Assembly: GCF_026000435.1 (NCBI RefSeq)
Contig: NZ_AP026764.1
Span: forward strand, 1,364,001-1,428,000
Reading direction: 5' to 3'
Source: Vibrio sp. STUT-A11
GTDB lineage: Bacteria; Pseudomonadota; Gammaproteobacteria; Enterobacterales; Vibrionaceae
Length of the DNA stretch: 64,000 nucleotides
The notes under the pieces are model-generated. The model was not told the DNA's origin. It searched no databases and was given only the letters and a program-made list of their open reading frames with translations. Below are positions 8,110 to 16,611 of this stretch, piece by piece (position 1 is the stretch's first letter; each line of letters starts with the position of its first letter). The position numbers were made by a program, and so were the translations under genes.

Positions 8110-9243
8110 ATGAAGTTTATCCATACCTCAGATTGGCACCTAGGCCGACAGTTCCACAACGTTTCATTACTCGATGATCAACAAGCGGTTCTCGATCAAT
8201 TGATTAAATACATTGAAGACAACCCCGTCGATGCTGTCGTGGTGGCTGGGGATGTGTATGATCGCTCTGTACCGCCTACGGTCGCCATCGAATTATTAAA
8301 CCGAGTGGTAAAGCGAATTTGTACCGAGCTTAAAACACCGATGATTTTGATTTCCGGAAATCACGATGGTGCCGAGCGCCTGGGCTTCGGTTCTGAACAG
8401 ATGAAAAACTCGGGTTTGCATATCATCAGTAACTTTGAAGATATGCTTTCACCTGTGGTGATTACGACCAAGTCAGCAGGTGAGGTCGCGCTCTATGGTA
8501 TGCCATACAACGATCCTGAACAGGTCAGATTTGCTTATAAAGAAGCCGTTTCTACCCATGATGAAGCGCATAAACTCTTGGTAGAAAAAATCACTGAGCA
8601 ATTTCAGCCACAACAAAAAAAGGTGCTTATCAGCCACTGTTTCGTTGATGGTGCTATTGAGTCGGATTCGGAGCGACCGCTTTCTATCGGTGGGTCTGAT
8701 CGCGTAAGTCACGAACACTTTCTGAGCTTCGACTATGTTGCTCTTGGCCATTTGCATCAACCGCAGAAGAAGGGTGAAGAGTACATTCGTTACTCTGGCT
8801 CTTTGATGAAATACAGTTTCGGTGAGCAGAACCAAAAGAAAGGTTTCACGCTGGTGGAAATCAACGAGAGTGGTTTTGCGTCTGCTGAGCATATTGAGCT
8901 TATCGCCCCGCATGAGATGCGAATTATTGAAGGTGATTTAGAGCAGGTCATTGAGAAAGGGAAAACGGATCCGAAGAATGAAGACTACTTACTTGTACGT
9001 CTGATGGATAAGCACGCCATTTTGAACCCAATGGAAAAACTGCGTGCGGTCTACCCAAATGTTTTACACCTAGAGAAACCGGGCATGTTGATTGGCGTTG
9101 AACAGGAAATGGCGCAAGCCAAACTTGCTCGCAGTGAAATTGATATGTTCCGTGATTTCTTCACTGAAGCGCAGGACAGTCAGTTATCGCAAGAACAAGA
9201 ACAAGCCGTCAACGATATTATCAAGCAATTATCACAGCAGTAA
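8110..9243 (+). CDS. sbcD: Exonuclease subunit SbcD
   Basis: 377 residues. This is the metallophosphoesterase subunit of SbcCD, the bacterial Mre11-Rad50 counterpart that cleaves DNA hairpins and protein-blocked ends. All phosphoesterase motifs are visible: DWHLG (D8, H10), AGDVYDR, SGNHDG, ISHCF and GHLHQPQ, which provide the manganese ligands. Length is close to E. coli SbcD. sbcC starts 9 bases after the stop, so the two are translationally linked. Confidence 0.95.
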   Translation: MKFIHTSDWHLGRQFHNVSLLDDQQAVLDQLIKYIEDNPVDAVVVAGDVYDRSVPPTVAIELLNRVVKRICTELKTPMILISGNHDGAERLGFGSEQMKNSGLHIISNFEDMLSPVVITTKSAGEVALYGMPYNDPEQVRFAYKEAVSTHDEAHKLLVEKITEQFQPQQKKVLISHCFVDGAIESDSERPLSIGGSDRVSHEHFLSFDYVALGHLHQPQKKGEEYIRYSGSLMKYSFGEQNQKKGFTLVEINESGFASAEHIELIAPHEMRIIEGDLEQVIEKGKTDPKNEDYLLVRLMDKHAILNPMEKLRAVYPNVLHLEKPGMLIGVEQEMAQAKLARSEIDMFRDFFTEAQDSQLSQEQEQAVNDIIKQLSQQ

Positions 9244-9252
9244 GGACCAAAC

Positions 9253-12200
9253 ATGAAGCCTATTAAACTCACCATGCAAGCTTTTGGTCCCTTTGCAAAA
9301 ACGGAAACCATCGATTTCGAAAAGCTTGGTAGTAATCCTTTATTTTTGATTAATGGCCCAACCGGTTCGGGCAAAACCTCTATCCTCGACGCGATTTGTT
9401 TTGCGCTTTATGGCGAAACGACAGGTAACGAACGTCTGGGTATTCAGATGCGATGTGATCTAGCAGCTGTTGATTTACCTACCGAAGTTACGTTGGAATT
9501 TTCACTTCACAATAAAGTATACCGCGTTGTCCGTTCACCAGAGCAAGAAGCGCCGAAGGCTCGTGGCGATGGCATGACGGTACGAAAGCACATGGCATCA
9601 CTTTATGAATTAGGTGATAGCGAGAAGCTGATTACCAGTAAAACCACTCAGGTTAAAACCGAAATCACTAACATCATTGGCTTAACAGAAACGCAGTTTC
9701 GCCAAGTGATGGTGCTCCCTCAGGGAAAATTTCGCGAGTTGTTGCTGGCGAGCTCGAAAGAACGTGAGGAGATCTTCGGTCAGTTATTTCAGACCGATAT
9801 CTACAAGAAAATTGAGTACGCCCTGAAAGATAAAGCAAGCGCGATCAGTAAAGCGAAGAACGAGTTTGATAACCAGATTCGCGGTGCATTGCAAGTGGCG
9901 GGAGTAAGTTCAGAAGAAGAACTGGGTGTGCAACGAGAGACTATTTCAACGCAACTTGAAGAAGAGAAAAAGAGCGAACAAGCCTCTCTAGAAGTTCTTA
10001 ACAGCATTAAGTCTGAGCTACAGAAGGCACAAGCACTTGCTGGAGAGTTTACTCGTCGTGAGCAAGCCGAGGTAGCGCTAAAGACACACTTAGAGAACAC
10101 CGAGGAGATAGCGGTTCGCCAGGATCAATTAGACACAGCAAAGAGTGCCAGTAAAATTGAGCTGCAGTATGTCGCTTTACAAAACGCCAAGGCGCAATCA
10201 CAACAGCTATCTGAGAAGATTTCCGCACTCAGCCAAAACTTAAACGAAGCCACGAACGTGGTGACGGTAAAAGAAGCAGAGCTGAAAACAGCAAAACAGA
10301 ATGTAGAGCAAGTTCCCCAGCTGACGCAGTTGCAGTTTAATCTCGAAGTAATGAAAGAGAAACTGATCGAAAAGTCAGATTGGGAAGCGAAAATCGCCAA
10401 CGGGTTACAACAGAAACAGCAATTCGAAACCAAACTGCAGCAATACGTCAGTTTAAAAGACAAGCTGACCCTAGATGCGCAGCAAGGGCAGAAGAACCTG
10501 GATCAGGCCCGTGTTGATGTTGCTTTAGTTGGTAGCATTGAGGCCGAAATCAAGCAAAAGCAACGCCTTTTGCAGGATGTCCAAAAGCTGGTTAGTTTAA
10601 AACAAGAGTACGCGAAACATGATACGTTAACCGCTGACAAGCAACAGAAGGTTGAACTAGCAAATCAAACGTATCTTAAAGCTCAGCAGTTAGCGGATCG
10701 CATAGAGCTAAAATGGCACAACGCACAAGCGGCGGTTTTAGCCCGAAGGCTACAAACAGGGGAGGCGTGTCCGGTTTGTGGCAGTTGCGAACATCCTCAT
10801 CCTGCACAGTTTAGCGAAGAAGAGGTAACCAAAGAGCAAGTTCAAACGGCTCGAGCTCAGGAGCGAGAGGCACAAGCTTCATATAACCAGCTTAGCAACC
10901 AACTGGAACAGCACCATGTTGTCGCTCGACAGTACCAAAAACAAGTGGATGAGCTTTCACAAGAACTTGGTGAGCATGCTAAAACCGAAGTAATCACGAT
11001 TCAGGCTGAGCTTCAGTTAGCAAATGAAAAATTGCAAAAACTGACGGCTATTGATATCGCAGAGTTAGAGAAAAACGTTGAACAGCTTAACCAGCGCTGT
11101 GTTGTTGGCGAAACAAAGATCAACGAGCTGCAAAATCAAATGGCGGCCAACGAATCAACAATTAAGGCAAATCAGGGTCAGCTGAATAAATTGTTGGAAA
11201 ACCTTGATCCGAAATACCGTTCGGTGGAAGTGATTGAGCACGAAATAACGCAAACGAAAGAGCAGGTTAAACGTCTTAACGAAAGTCTGGAAAGTGCTCA
11301 GAAACAACTTCAACAAGCGATGTTAGCTAAGTCGAATATTGAAAGTCAGCTAACCACCAACAAGCAGTGGTTAGCGGAGTCGGAGCTAAAACTCGATGAG
11401 GCAAAATCGAACTGGCAAAAAGCACTGGGCGAAAGCCGTTTTGAGGATGAAGAAAATTATCTTCAAAGCAAAGCGACAGAACAAGAGCTGCAATCCTGGC
11501 TGCAAGAAATAGACGAGTTTAAGCAGGTTCAAATCAAGCTAGAACAAACCTTGTATGACCTTAATCAAGTGTTAAAAGATCAAGAAAAACCGAACCTTGA
11601 AGAAATTAACGCCAAGTTAAACGCTCAGCAACAACACTACGTCGAGTCTCGCAACAAGCTAGATTCTGTACGTTCTACTTTTGAGCGTATTGAAAAGGTT
11701 AGCGACGATATTGTCGCTTTACATGACAAGAACAGCAAGCTCGAAGCAGAGTATAAAGTCTTTGGTACGCTTTATGACGTGGCGAGTGGTAAAACCGGTA
11801 GCCGTATCAGTTTGCATCGTTTTGTACTCGGCGTTCTTTTAGATGATGTATTGATTCAGTCTTCGCAGCGATTAAGTTTGATGAGTAAAGGCCGTTACAT
11901 TCTTGCACGCAAGACGGAAGGGTTTAAAGGAGCTGCAGGCCGTGGGCTTGATCTCGTGGTTGAAGATGGTTACACCGGTAAAATGCGTGATGTTGCAACG
12001 CTTTCTGGTGGTGAGTCTTTCATGGCTGCACTGGCTTTAGCGCTTGGTCTTTCTGATGTCGTACAATCCTACAGCGGGGGGATTCGCTTGGATACACTGT
12101 TCATTGATGAAGGCTTTGGTAGCCTGGACCCTGAATCTTTGGATCTTGCGATTCAAACCTTAGTCGATCTGCAGCAAACAGGCCGAATGATCGGTGTGAT

Positions 12201-12309
12201 TTCTCACGTATCGGAGCTTAAAGAACAGATGGCACAACGCATTGATGTAGAGCCTTCTCGTATTGGGTCAACCGTTTCGGTTAAGTCTCAAATGGCGCTA
12301 GCTGATTAA
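9253..12309 (+). CDS. sbcC: Exonuclease subunit SbcC (SMC-like ATPase)
   Basis: 1018 residues. Walker A is GPTGSGKT (35-42). Long coiled-coil arms surround a zinc hook CPVC at residues 506-509. The ABC signature LSGGE starts at about 917, and Walker B (LFIDEGFGSLD) lies near 950. The two ATPase halves fold together and drive SbcD nuclease activity, while the hook dimerises the complex. The protein is slightly shorter than E. coli SbcC, with the difference in the coiled coils. It forms an operon with sbcD. Shadow frames on the reverse strand inside this gene are not genes. Confidence 0.95.
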   Translation: MKPIKLTMQAFGPFAKTETIDFEKLGSNPLFLINGPTGSGKTSILDAICFALYGETTGNERLGIQMRCDLAAVDLPTEVTLEFSLHNKVYRVVRSPEQEAPKARGDGMTVRKHMASLYELGDSEKLITSKTTQVKTEITNIIGLTETQFRQVMVLPQGKFRELLLASSKEREEIFGQLFQTDIYKKIEYALKDKASAISKAKNEFDNQIRGALQVAGVSSEEELGVQRETISTQLEEEKKSEQASLEVLNSIKSELQKAQALAGEFTRREQAEVALKTHLENTEEIAVRQDQLDTAKSASKIELQYVALQNAKAQSQQLSEKISALSQNLNEATNVVTVKEAELKTAKQNVEQVPQLTQLQFNLEVMKEKLIEKSDWEAKIANGLQQKQQFETKLQQYVSLKDKLTLDAQQGQKNLDQARVDVALVGSIEAEIKQKQRLLQDVQKLVSLKQEYAKHDTLTADKQQKVELANQTYLKAQQLADRIELKWHNAQAAVLARRLQTGEACPVCGSCEHPHPAQFSEEEVTKEQVQTARAQEREAQASYNQLSNQLEQHHVVARQYQKQVDELSQELGEHAKTEVITIQAELQLANEKLQKLTAIDIAELEKNVEQLNQRCVVGETKINELQNQMAANESTIKANQGQLNKLLENLDPKYRSVEVIEHEITQTKEQVKRLNESLESAQKQLQQAMLAKSNIESQLTTNKQWLAESELKLDEAKSNWQKALGESRFEDEENYLQSKATEQELQSWLQEIDEFKQVQIKLEQTLYDLNQVLKDQEKPNLEEINAKLNAQQQHYVESRNKLDSVRSTFERIEKVSDDIVALHDKNSKLEAEYKVFGTLYDVASGKTGSRISLHRFVLGVLLDDVLIQSSQRLSLMSKGRYILARKTEGFKGAAGRGLDLVVEDGYTGKMRDVATLSGGESFMAALALALGLSDVVQSYSGGIRLDTLFIDEGFGSLDPESLDLAIQTLVDLQQTGRMIGVISHVSELKEQMAQRIDVEPSRIGSTVSVKSQMALAD

Positions 12310-12386
12310 ATACCAACCCAGCATTCAAAGTTGATCTTATTGTTACTGCTGCGCTAAAAAATCAATCACAGTGGTATTAAAAAACT

Positions 12387-12410
12387 CAAAGCCCCAGGAT
12401 AGGGGCTTTG
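12387..12410 (-). terminator. Terminator of the cystatin-like gene, possibly bidirectional
   Basis: A perfect 9-bp stem (12387-12395 with 12402-12410) has a 6-base loop. On the minus strand it is followed by a run of Ts, so it best serves the minus-strand gene. On the plus strand a weaker TTTG follows, so it may also end sbcDC transcripts. Confidence 0.75.
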
Positions 12411-12422
12411 TTTGATTCGAAA

Positions 12423-12803
12423 TCACGGTTGACAGAATTTCCCTTCTTTTGGTGACTGTGAAATAGTGTAATCACCATCAAGGTTACGATAAACAATCGT
12501 GTTCCAAACCACACCATCATTCATTTCAAACTCAATTGCGTAATTCACGCCGCTGACGATTTGTGCATGCACATTGAGAATCTGTTTAAATGATGAAAGG
12601 GTATCCATTTTTGTCAGAACAAAAGCCATTGCTTTTTGAACGTCGGGTGTAGACTCGAAAATTTTCCACCCACCTGGCATATTTCCCTGAGTATTGCATA
12701 CGTCTGCCGAGGTTGTTATTTCTGTCGTTCCTTCGGGGCTGTTTTGCTGGCAACCAACAAGCAAACCCAAAAGTACGTAAGCTAACATTGTCTTAAACTT
12801 CAT
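12423..12803 (-). CDS. Cystatin-like domain lipoprotein
   Basis: 126 residues. A lipoprotein signal peptide has lipobox LVGC with Cys18 as anchor. The mature domain carries the three marks of the cystatin fold: Gly-Gly near the start (44-45, GGWKIF), a central QIVSG loop (81-85) matching the cystatin QxVxG motif, followed by VNYAIEFEM, and a Trp (100) in the second hairpin region. Eukaryotic cystatins block papain-like cysteine proteases by wedging these parts into the active site. Whether this bacterial version inhibits a protease is not known. It should sit in the envelope. The gene is monocistronic and divergent from the lipocalin gene blc. Confidence 0.7.
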   Translation of the reverse strand: MKFKTMLAYVLLGLLVGCQQNSPEGTTEITTSADVCNTQGNMPGGWKIFESTPDVQKAMAFVLTKMDTLSSFKQILNVHAQIVSGVNYAIEFEMNDGVVWNTIVYRNLDGDYTISQSPKEGKFCQP

Positions 12804-13073
12804 AACAATAACCTCAATTTATATCGAGGCGTATTATAAAAGCCCCTAATAAAGAGAAATGTCTATGTTGTGCAAACTTTCGATAGGTAGGACGTTAAAT
12901 TGTAAAATAAATAACTGAATTTGTAGGAATATTTGTAGGAACGGTACTTTTTGTTTTAAAAATACCTCCTTTTCAAGAAAGATACTCGATCAAGCATAAA
13001 CGAATAGAAATTTGTGATCTGTTTTAAATCTTATACAGTAAAATCAGTCACTAACTCATTTTGGGAACCTGTA

Positions 13074-13595
13074 ATGAAAACACTAAAGTTACTGTTATTG
13101 CTGTGTGTTGCTGTTTTATTTGGTTGTACTTCTAAACCGGATGGTGTGGAGCCAGTTAAGAACTTTGAGCTTAAACCTTATTTGGGTAAATGGTATGAAA
13201 TTGCGCGATTAGACCATTCTTTTGAGCGTGGATTAACCAATGTAACCGCTGAATATGAACTTCGTGAAGACGGCGGTGTGACGGTGATAAACCGTGGCTA
13301 TTCACAAGAAGAACAAAACTGGAAGCAAGCGGAAGGTAAAGCGTATTTTGTCGATGAACCGTCAACTGGCCATTTAAAAGTCTCTTTCTTTGGGCCATTC
13401 TATTCGTCGTATATCATCTTTGAGCTCGGTAAAGATTATGATTACGCATTTATATCTGGTTTCAATCGCGAATACCTTTGGTTACTCTCACGTCAGCCGA
13501 AAGTAGATTCAGTAACCCTTGAAAGATTCAAACAAGTAGCCCGAGAAAAAGGTTTTGATGTAGACAAGTTAATTCTGGTTGATCAGGCTCATTAG
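13074..13595 (+). CDS. blc: Outer-membrane lipocalin Blc
   Basis: 173 residues from ATG 13074, chosen over an upstream in-frame ATG at 13014 because the signal peptide MKTLKLLLLL begins here. Lipobox LFGC puts the acylated Cys at residue 18. The lipocalin signature is LGKWYEIARLDHSFERG. Other conserved parts are the FFGPFYSSY segment and the C-terminal YLWLLSRQP. Bacterial lipocalins are anchored in the outer membrane and bind fatty acids or lysophospholipids, often under envelope stress. A GC-rich hairpin follows between this gene and the convergent hydrolase gene. Confidence 0.9.
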   Translation: MKTLKLLLLLCVAVLFGCTSKPDGVEPVKNFELKPYLGKWYEIARLDHSFERGLTNVTAEYELREDGGVTVINRGYSQEEQNWKQAEGKAYFVDEPSTGHLKVSFFGPFYSSYIIFELGKDYDYAFISGFNREYLWLLSRQPKVDSVTLERFKQVAREKGFDVDKLILVDQAH

Positions 13596-13617
13596 TCTAA
13601 GACCGTAGATAGAATAA

Positions 13618-13635
13618 TCCCCCTGAATCGGGGGA
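13618..13635. terminator. Hairpin between convergent genes
   Basis: A TCCCCC/GGGGGA stem (13618-13623 with 13630-13635) lies between the convergent blc and aspartoacylase-like genes. There is no good T-run on either strand, so termination is probable but not certain. Confidence 0.4.
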
Positions 13636-13655
13636 TATGATAGAGCTGTTTAACG

Positions 13656-14651
13656 CTATTTAATCAGACGAATAATAAGTGAACCCGCAGCTCGCATAGA
13701 CTCGACATTATGGCTGATGACGATGCCTGCTTTTGGAGCGGTATAGCGCTGTATTTCGTCACCAAACCCGTCGTATTGGATTGCGACAAGTTGGCCTTGC
13801 TCCACAGCATCTAAGACATTGACTTGTGGCAGAACAAAACCGCCAAGTTCCGCGCGCACGTTGACGATTTCTGCCCCTTCTATGCAGGACTCAATCGCTT
13901 CTGGCTCTCCGGACAACACGTCATGATATTTAAGGATGTTTATGATGCCGTTAACTGTACGATTAATGAGAGGTTGATCGGTATAGCGACCCGCCCCCAC
14001 TTCCACTGTGATAGATGGTACACCCACATTGTTCCATGCCGTTTCTAGTACGCCACTTTCACCTGGATCATCCAGAATGACATCTGGATTGAGCTGACGC
14101 GCCATGTTGAAAGCGTCTTCTATACGGAAATCTGCGAAAACATAAAGTGGGTAGGCTGCACCGCTGGTTTGGGTGTGTAAATCAATCGCTAATTCAGCGT
14201 TTGGTTTTAGCAGGTTATTCCATAACGTATGCAGGTAGCGATTGGCTTCATTACCAAACTCATTGCCCGGAAAGAAACGATTTAGGTTCGCGCGGGCGGC
14301 GTCTGGGTCAGGTGAACAAAAGTCGCGACTTTTATTCAACATACCACTCAGGTTAATTCCGGGTACGATGGTTACCGTACCGGCAAGATCATTTCCAACC
14401 AGTTTTCGCGCCGTTTTTTGCGCTGCCAACACACCACTGTATTCATCGCCGTGAACACCAGCGGTAATCATAACTTTCTTGCCTGGACGTTGACCTTTAA
14501 ACACCAATACAGGCAGATGTTGCCATTGCGAAAGCGCGTTGGTTGCAATGCGAAACCAGAACTTATGTTCACCGGATGGGAGGTCTTCAACATCTAGATC
14601 TTGTATTACTTTGTGTCCTTGAATTACATCATCGGAAAATCGTGTCGCCAT
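13656..14651 (-). CDS. Succinylglutamate desuccinylase/aspartoacylase family zinc hydrolase
   Basis: 331 residues, M14-type zinc carboxypeptidase-like deacylase. Zinc ligands are seen in GVHGDE (H67, E70) and AIDLHTQ (H159). A likely catalytic glutamate is in SITVEVGAG. The C-terminal beta domain (LGGFVLPQVNVLDAVEQGQLVA) is typical of the AstE/ASPA-like subgroup. These enzymes remove acyl groups from N-acyl amino acids or related amides. The gene is third in a minus-strand run with a NUDIX hydrolase and ltaE (61 bases after ltaE), which hints at amino-acid salvage. The substrate is unknown. Confidence 0.82.
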   Translation of the reverse strand: MATRFSDDVIQGHKVIQDLDVEDLPSGEHKFWFRIATNALSQWQHLPVLVFKGQRPGKKVMITAGVHGDEYSGVLAAQKTARKLVGNDLAGTVTIVPGINLSGMLNKSRDFCSPDPDAARANLNRFFPGNEFGNEANRYLHTLWNNLLKPNAELAIDLHTQTSGAAYPLYVFADFRIEDAFNMARQLNPDVILDDPGESGVLETAWNNVGVPSITVEVGAGRYTDQPLINRTVNGIINILKYHDVLSGEPEAIESCIEGAEIVNVRAELGGFVLPQVNVLDAVEQGQLVAIQYDGFGDEIQRYTAPKAGIVISHNVESMRAAGSLIIRLIK

Positions 14652-14711
14652 TAAGATCTTTTACTCCAAATACATCTGTGTCTATTTTTACTCACGGTGC
14701 TTAAGACCAAG

Positions 14712-15716
14712 TTAAACAAGTGACTTCAGGGTAGATAAAAATCGCGTGACATCTTGCTCTGAAATGTCTTTATGGGTCACAAAGCGGATAGGGTTTCCTG
14801 GCGTAATAATGATGTCTTGCTGTTTAAGCTTCTCAGCGATGGCTGCGATGTCTACTTGTGGCGCTAACTTAGCAAACACAATATTGGTTTGAACCAAGCC
14901 GGGCTTAACAGAGAATCCTGAGAGTTCTGCCAATCCTTGTGCTAGGGTCTTAGCATTAATATGATCTTGCTTTAATTGGAGAACTTGCTCGGTAATCGCG
15001 AGTTTACCCGCAGCGGCTAAGATACCTGCCTGGCGCATTCCACCGCCAACCATCTTTCTTAGGCGTCGTGCTTTTGCAATGTACTCTTTGCTGCCGAGAA
15101 GGAGAGAACCAACAGGTGCGCTGAGTCCTTTAGAAAGACAAATGGTCATTGAATCAAAATACTGCGCAATTTCTCTTACAGGTACATCGAGTGCCACTGC
15201 TGCGTTAAACACGCGTGCACCATCAAGATGTAGTTTTAGGTTGTGCTTATTAACAAAATCACGAGCTTCTGCAAGGTAGGTAAGCGGTAGAACTTTACCG
15301 TTAATGGTATTTTCAAGACTCAATAGGCGCGTACGTGCGAAGTGCATATCGTCTGGCTTAATGGCCGCTTCGAGCTTATCAAAAGGTAAAGTACCGTCGG
15401 GATTATTCTCGATTGGTTGAGGTTGAATGGAGCCTAAAACCGCCGCGCCACCCGCTTCGTATTTGTAGTTATGCGCTTGTTGACCACAAAGGTACTCGTC
15501 GCCGCGATCACAGTGAGCCATCAAACCTAACAAGTTCGCTTGAGTGCCGGATGTGGTAAATAGTGCTGCTTCAAAGCCTGCTAGTTCTGCAGCGTATTGC
15601 TCCAACTCATTCACTGTTGGATCATCACCGTAAACGTCGTCCCCAACAGGCGCGGTCAACATGGCTTCGCGCATGGCTTGAGTCGGTTGAGTTACTGTAT
15701 CTGATCGAAAGTCCAT
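14712..15716 (-). CDS. ltaE: Low-specificity L-threonine aldolase
   Basis: 334 residues. This PLP enzyme cleaves L-threonine and L-allo-threonine to glycine and acetaldehyde. The N-terminal MDFRSDTVTQPT, the PLP-phosphate region TTSGTQANLL, LHLDGAR (Asp165 pairs with the PLP ring nitrogen) and the Schiff-base lysine K196 in CLSKGLSAP are all conserved. Length matches E. coli LtaE. An AAGAGGAG ribosome site precedes the ATG. It lies 19 bases after the NUDIX gene and is very probably in the same operon. Confidence 0.93.
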   Translation of the reverse strand: MDFRSDTVTQPTQAMREAMLTAPVGDDVYGDDPTVNELEQYAAELAGFEAALFTTSGTQANLLGLMAHCDRGDEYLCGQQAHNYKYEAGGAAVLGSIQPQPIENNPDGTLPFDKLEAAIKPDDMHFARTRLLSLENTINGKVLPLTYLAEARDFVNKHNLKLHLDGARVFNAAVALDVPVREIAQYFDSMTICLSKGLSAPVGSLLLGSKEYIAKARRLRKMVGGGMRQAGILAAAGKLAITEQVLQLKQDHINAKTLAQGLAELSGFSVKPGLVQTNIVFAKLAPQVDIAAIAEKLKQQDIIITPGNPIRFVTHKDISEQDVTRFLSTLKSLV

Positions 15717-15735
15717 GAATATCTCCTCTTAATCC

Positions 15736-16308
15736 CTAAATATAACCGCAAAGGCGAGCTTTGCTTAAACAAGCGATAGTTTTAGCATCGGTAATCGTGC
15801 CGTCGATAATTTTTTCTTCTAGTCGTTTCAGTGACATTGTCACCACCTCAATCACTTCATCTTCATCGCATTCATAACGATGAGTTGCGGTTAACTCCTG
15901 TGCGATAAATAAGTATTGGATTTCATCACAGAAGCCCGCTAAAGGCGTAACTTGTCCGAGTGATATAAATTTCTTTGCGCTAAACCCTGTTTCTTCTTCC
16001 AGCTCCCTCTGCGCACAGGCTAGGGGATCTTCAACACCTTCGCGGGTTCCTGCCGGAAGTTCAAGCAACCATTTATTGAGAGAAGGGCGAAACTGATTCA
16101 CAAGTACGATTTCATTGTTCTCGGTTATAGGCAAGATAACTGCCGCGCCAGGATGATGAATCGTTGTGTGTGTAATTACCTGACCAGTGGGTAATTCAAC
16201 GTCTTCTTCTATCAATGAGATTTGCTTCCATTGATGAATGGTTTTAGTCATGAAGTGATAATCCAAACTATTAAGGCTTGTATGAACATTAACGACATTC
16301 GTCATCAA
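15736..16308 (-). CDS. NUDIX hydrolase (ADP-ribose pyrophosphatase-like)
   Basis: Up to 190 residues. The complete Nudix box runs from G87 to G108 (Gx5Ex7REUxEExGU, with REL and EEETG), which binds the divalent metal and cleaves nucleoside-diphosphate linkages. The region before the box (VLVNQFRPSLNKWLLELPAG) is like ADP-ribose pyrophosphatases. Start alternatives are TTG 16308, ATG 16305 and ATG 16251 (170 residues); none has a strong ribosome site. First gene of a minus-strand operon with ltaE and an aspartoacylase-like gene. Confidence 0.82.
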   Translation of the reverse strand: MMTNVVNVHTSLNSLDYHFMTKTIHQWKQISLIEEDVELPTGQVITHTTIHHPGAAVILPITENNEIVLVNQFRPSLNKWLLELPAGTREGVEDPLACAQRELEEETGFSAKKFISLGQVTPLAGFCDEIQYLFIAQELTATHRYECDEDEVIEVVTMSLKRLEEKIIDGTITDAKTIACLSKARLCGYI

Positions 16309-16345
16309 ACAAAAGAAAAAGTGTGTTTACAACCTAATAACTTGG

Positions 16346-16413
16346 AAAGAGCAAGCAATTCTGCTGTGTGGTTTCCTTGAGCTTGTGTTAGCGAGAAAAC
16401 CTTGCTCTTTTTA
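16346..16413 (+). other. Long-stem inverted repeat with T tail, possible leader or sRNA
   Basis: AAAGAGCAAG at 16346-16355 is the exact complement of CTTGCTCTTT at 16401-16410, separated by 45 bases and followed by TT. It lies between the divergent NUDIX and ravA promoters. The rest of 16309-16611 holds no gene I can support and presumably carries both promoters. Confidence 0.35.
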
Positions 16414-16611
16414 ACTTAAAGTAATTCTTAATCGACAAAAGCGTACATATTTTTAGTGATTTGCATCTCATATATGGAAACTATGATTGCTAAGTGATGT
16501 ATCGAGCAAGCATCTGCTATAAGGGAGGTTAGATAAAATTGCACTTGTAACAAAGTGATAACAAATGTATAAAAATAAATATACAATATCAGTTCAGCAG
16601 CCGGAGCTCTC

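Noticed and set aside
9801..10463. Reverse-strand frames of about 100 residues inside sbcC
   Set aside because: They are Ser/Cys/Phe-rich shadows of coiled-coil coding sequence, have no ribosome sites, and lie wholly inside a certain gene.
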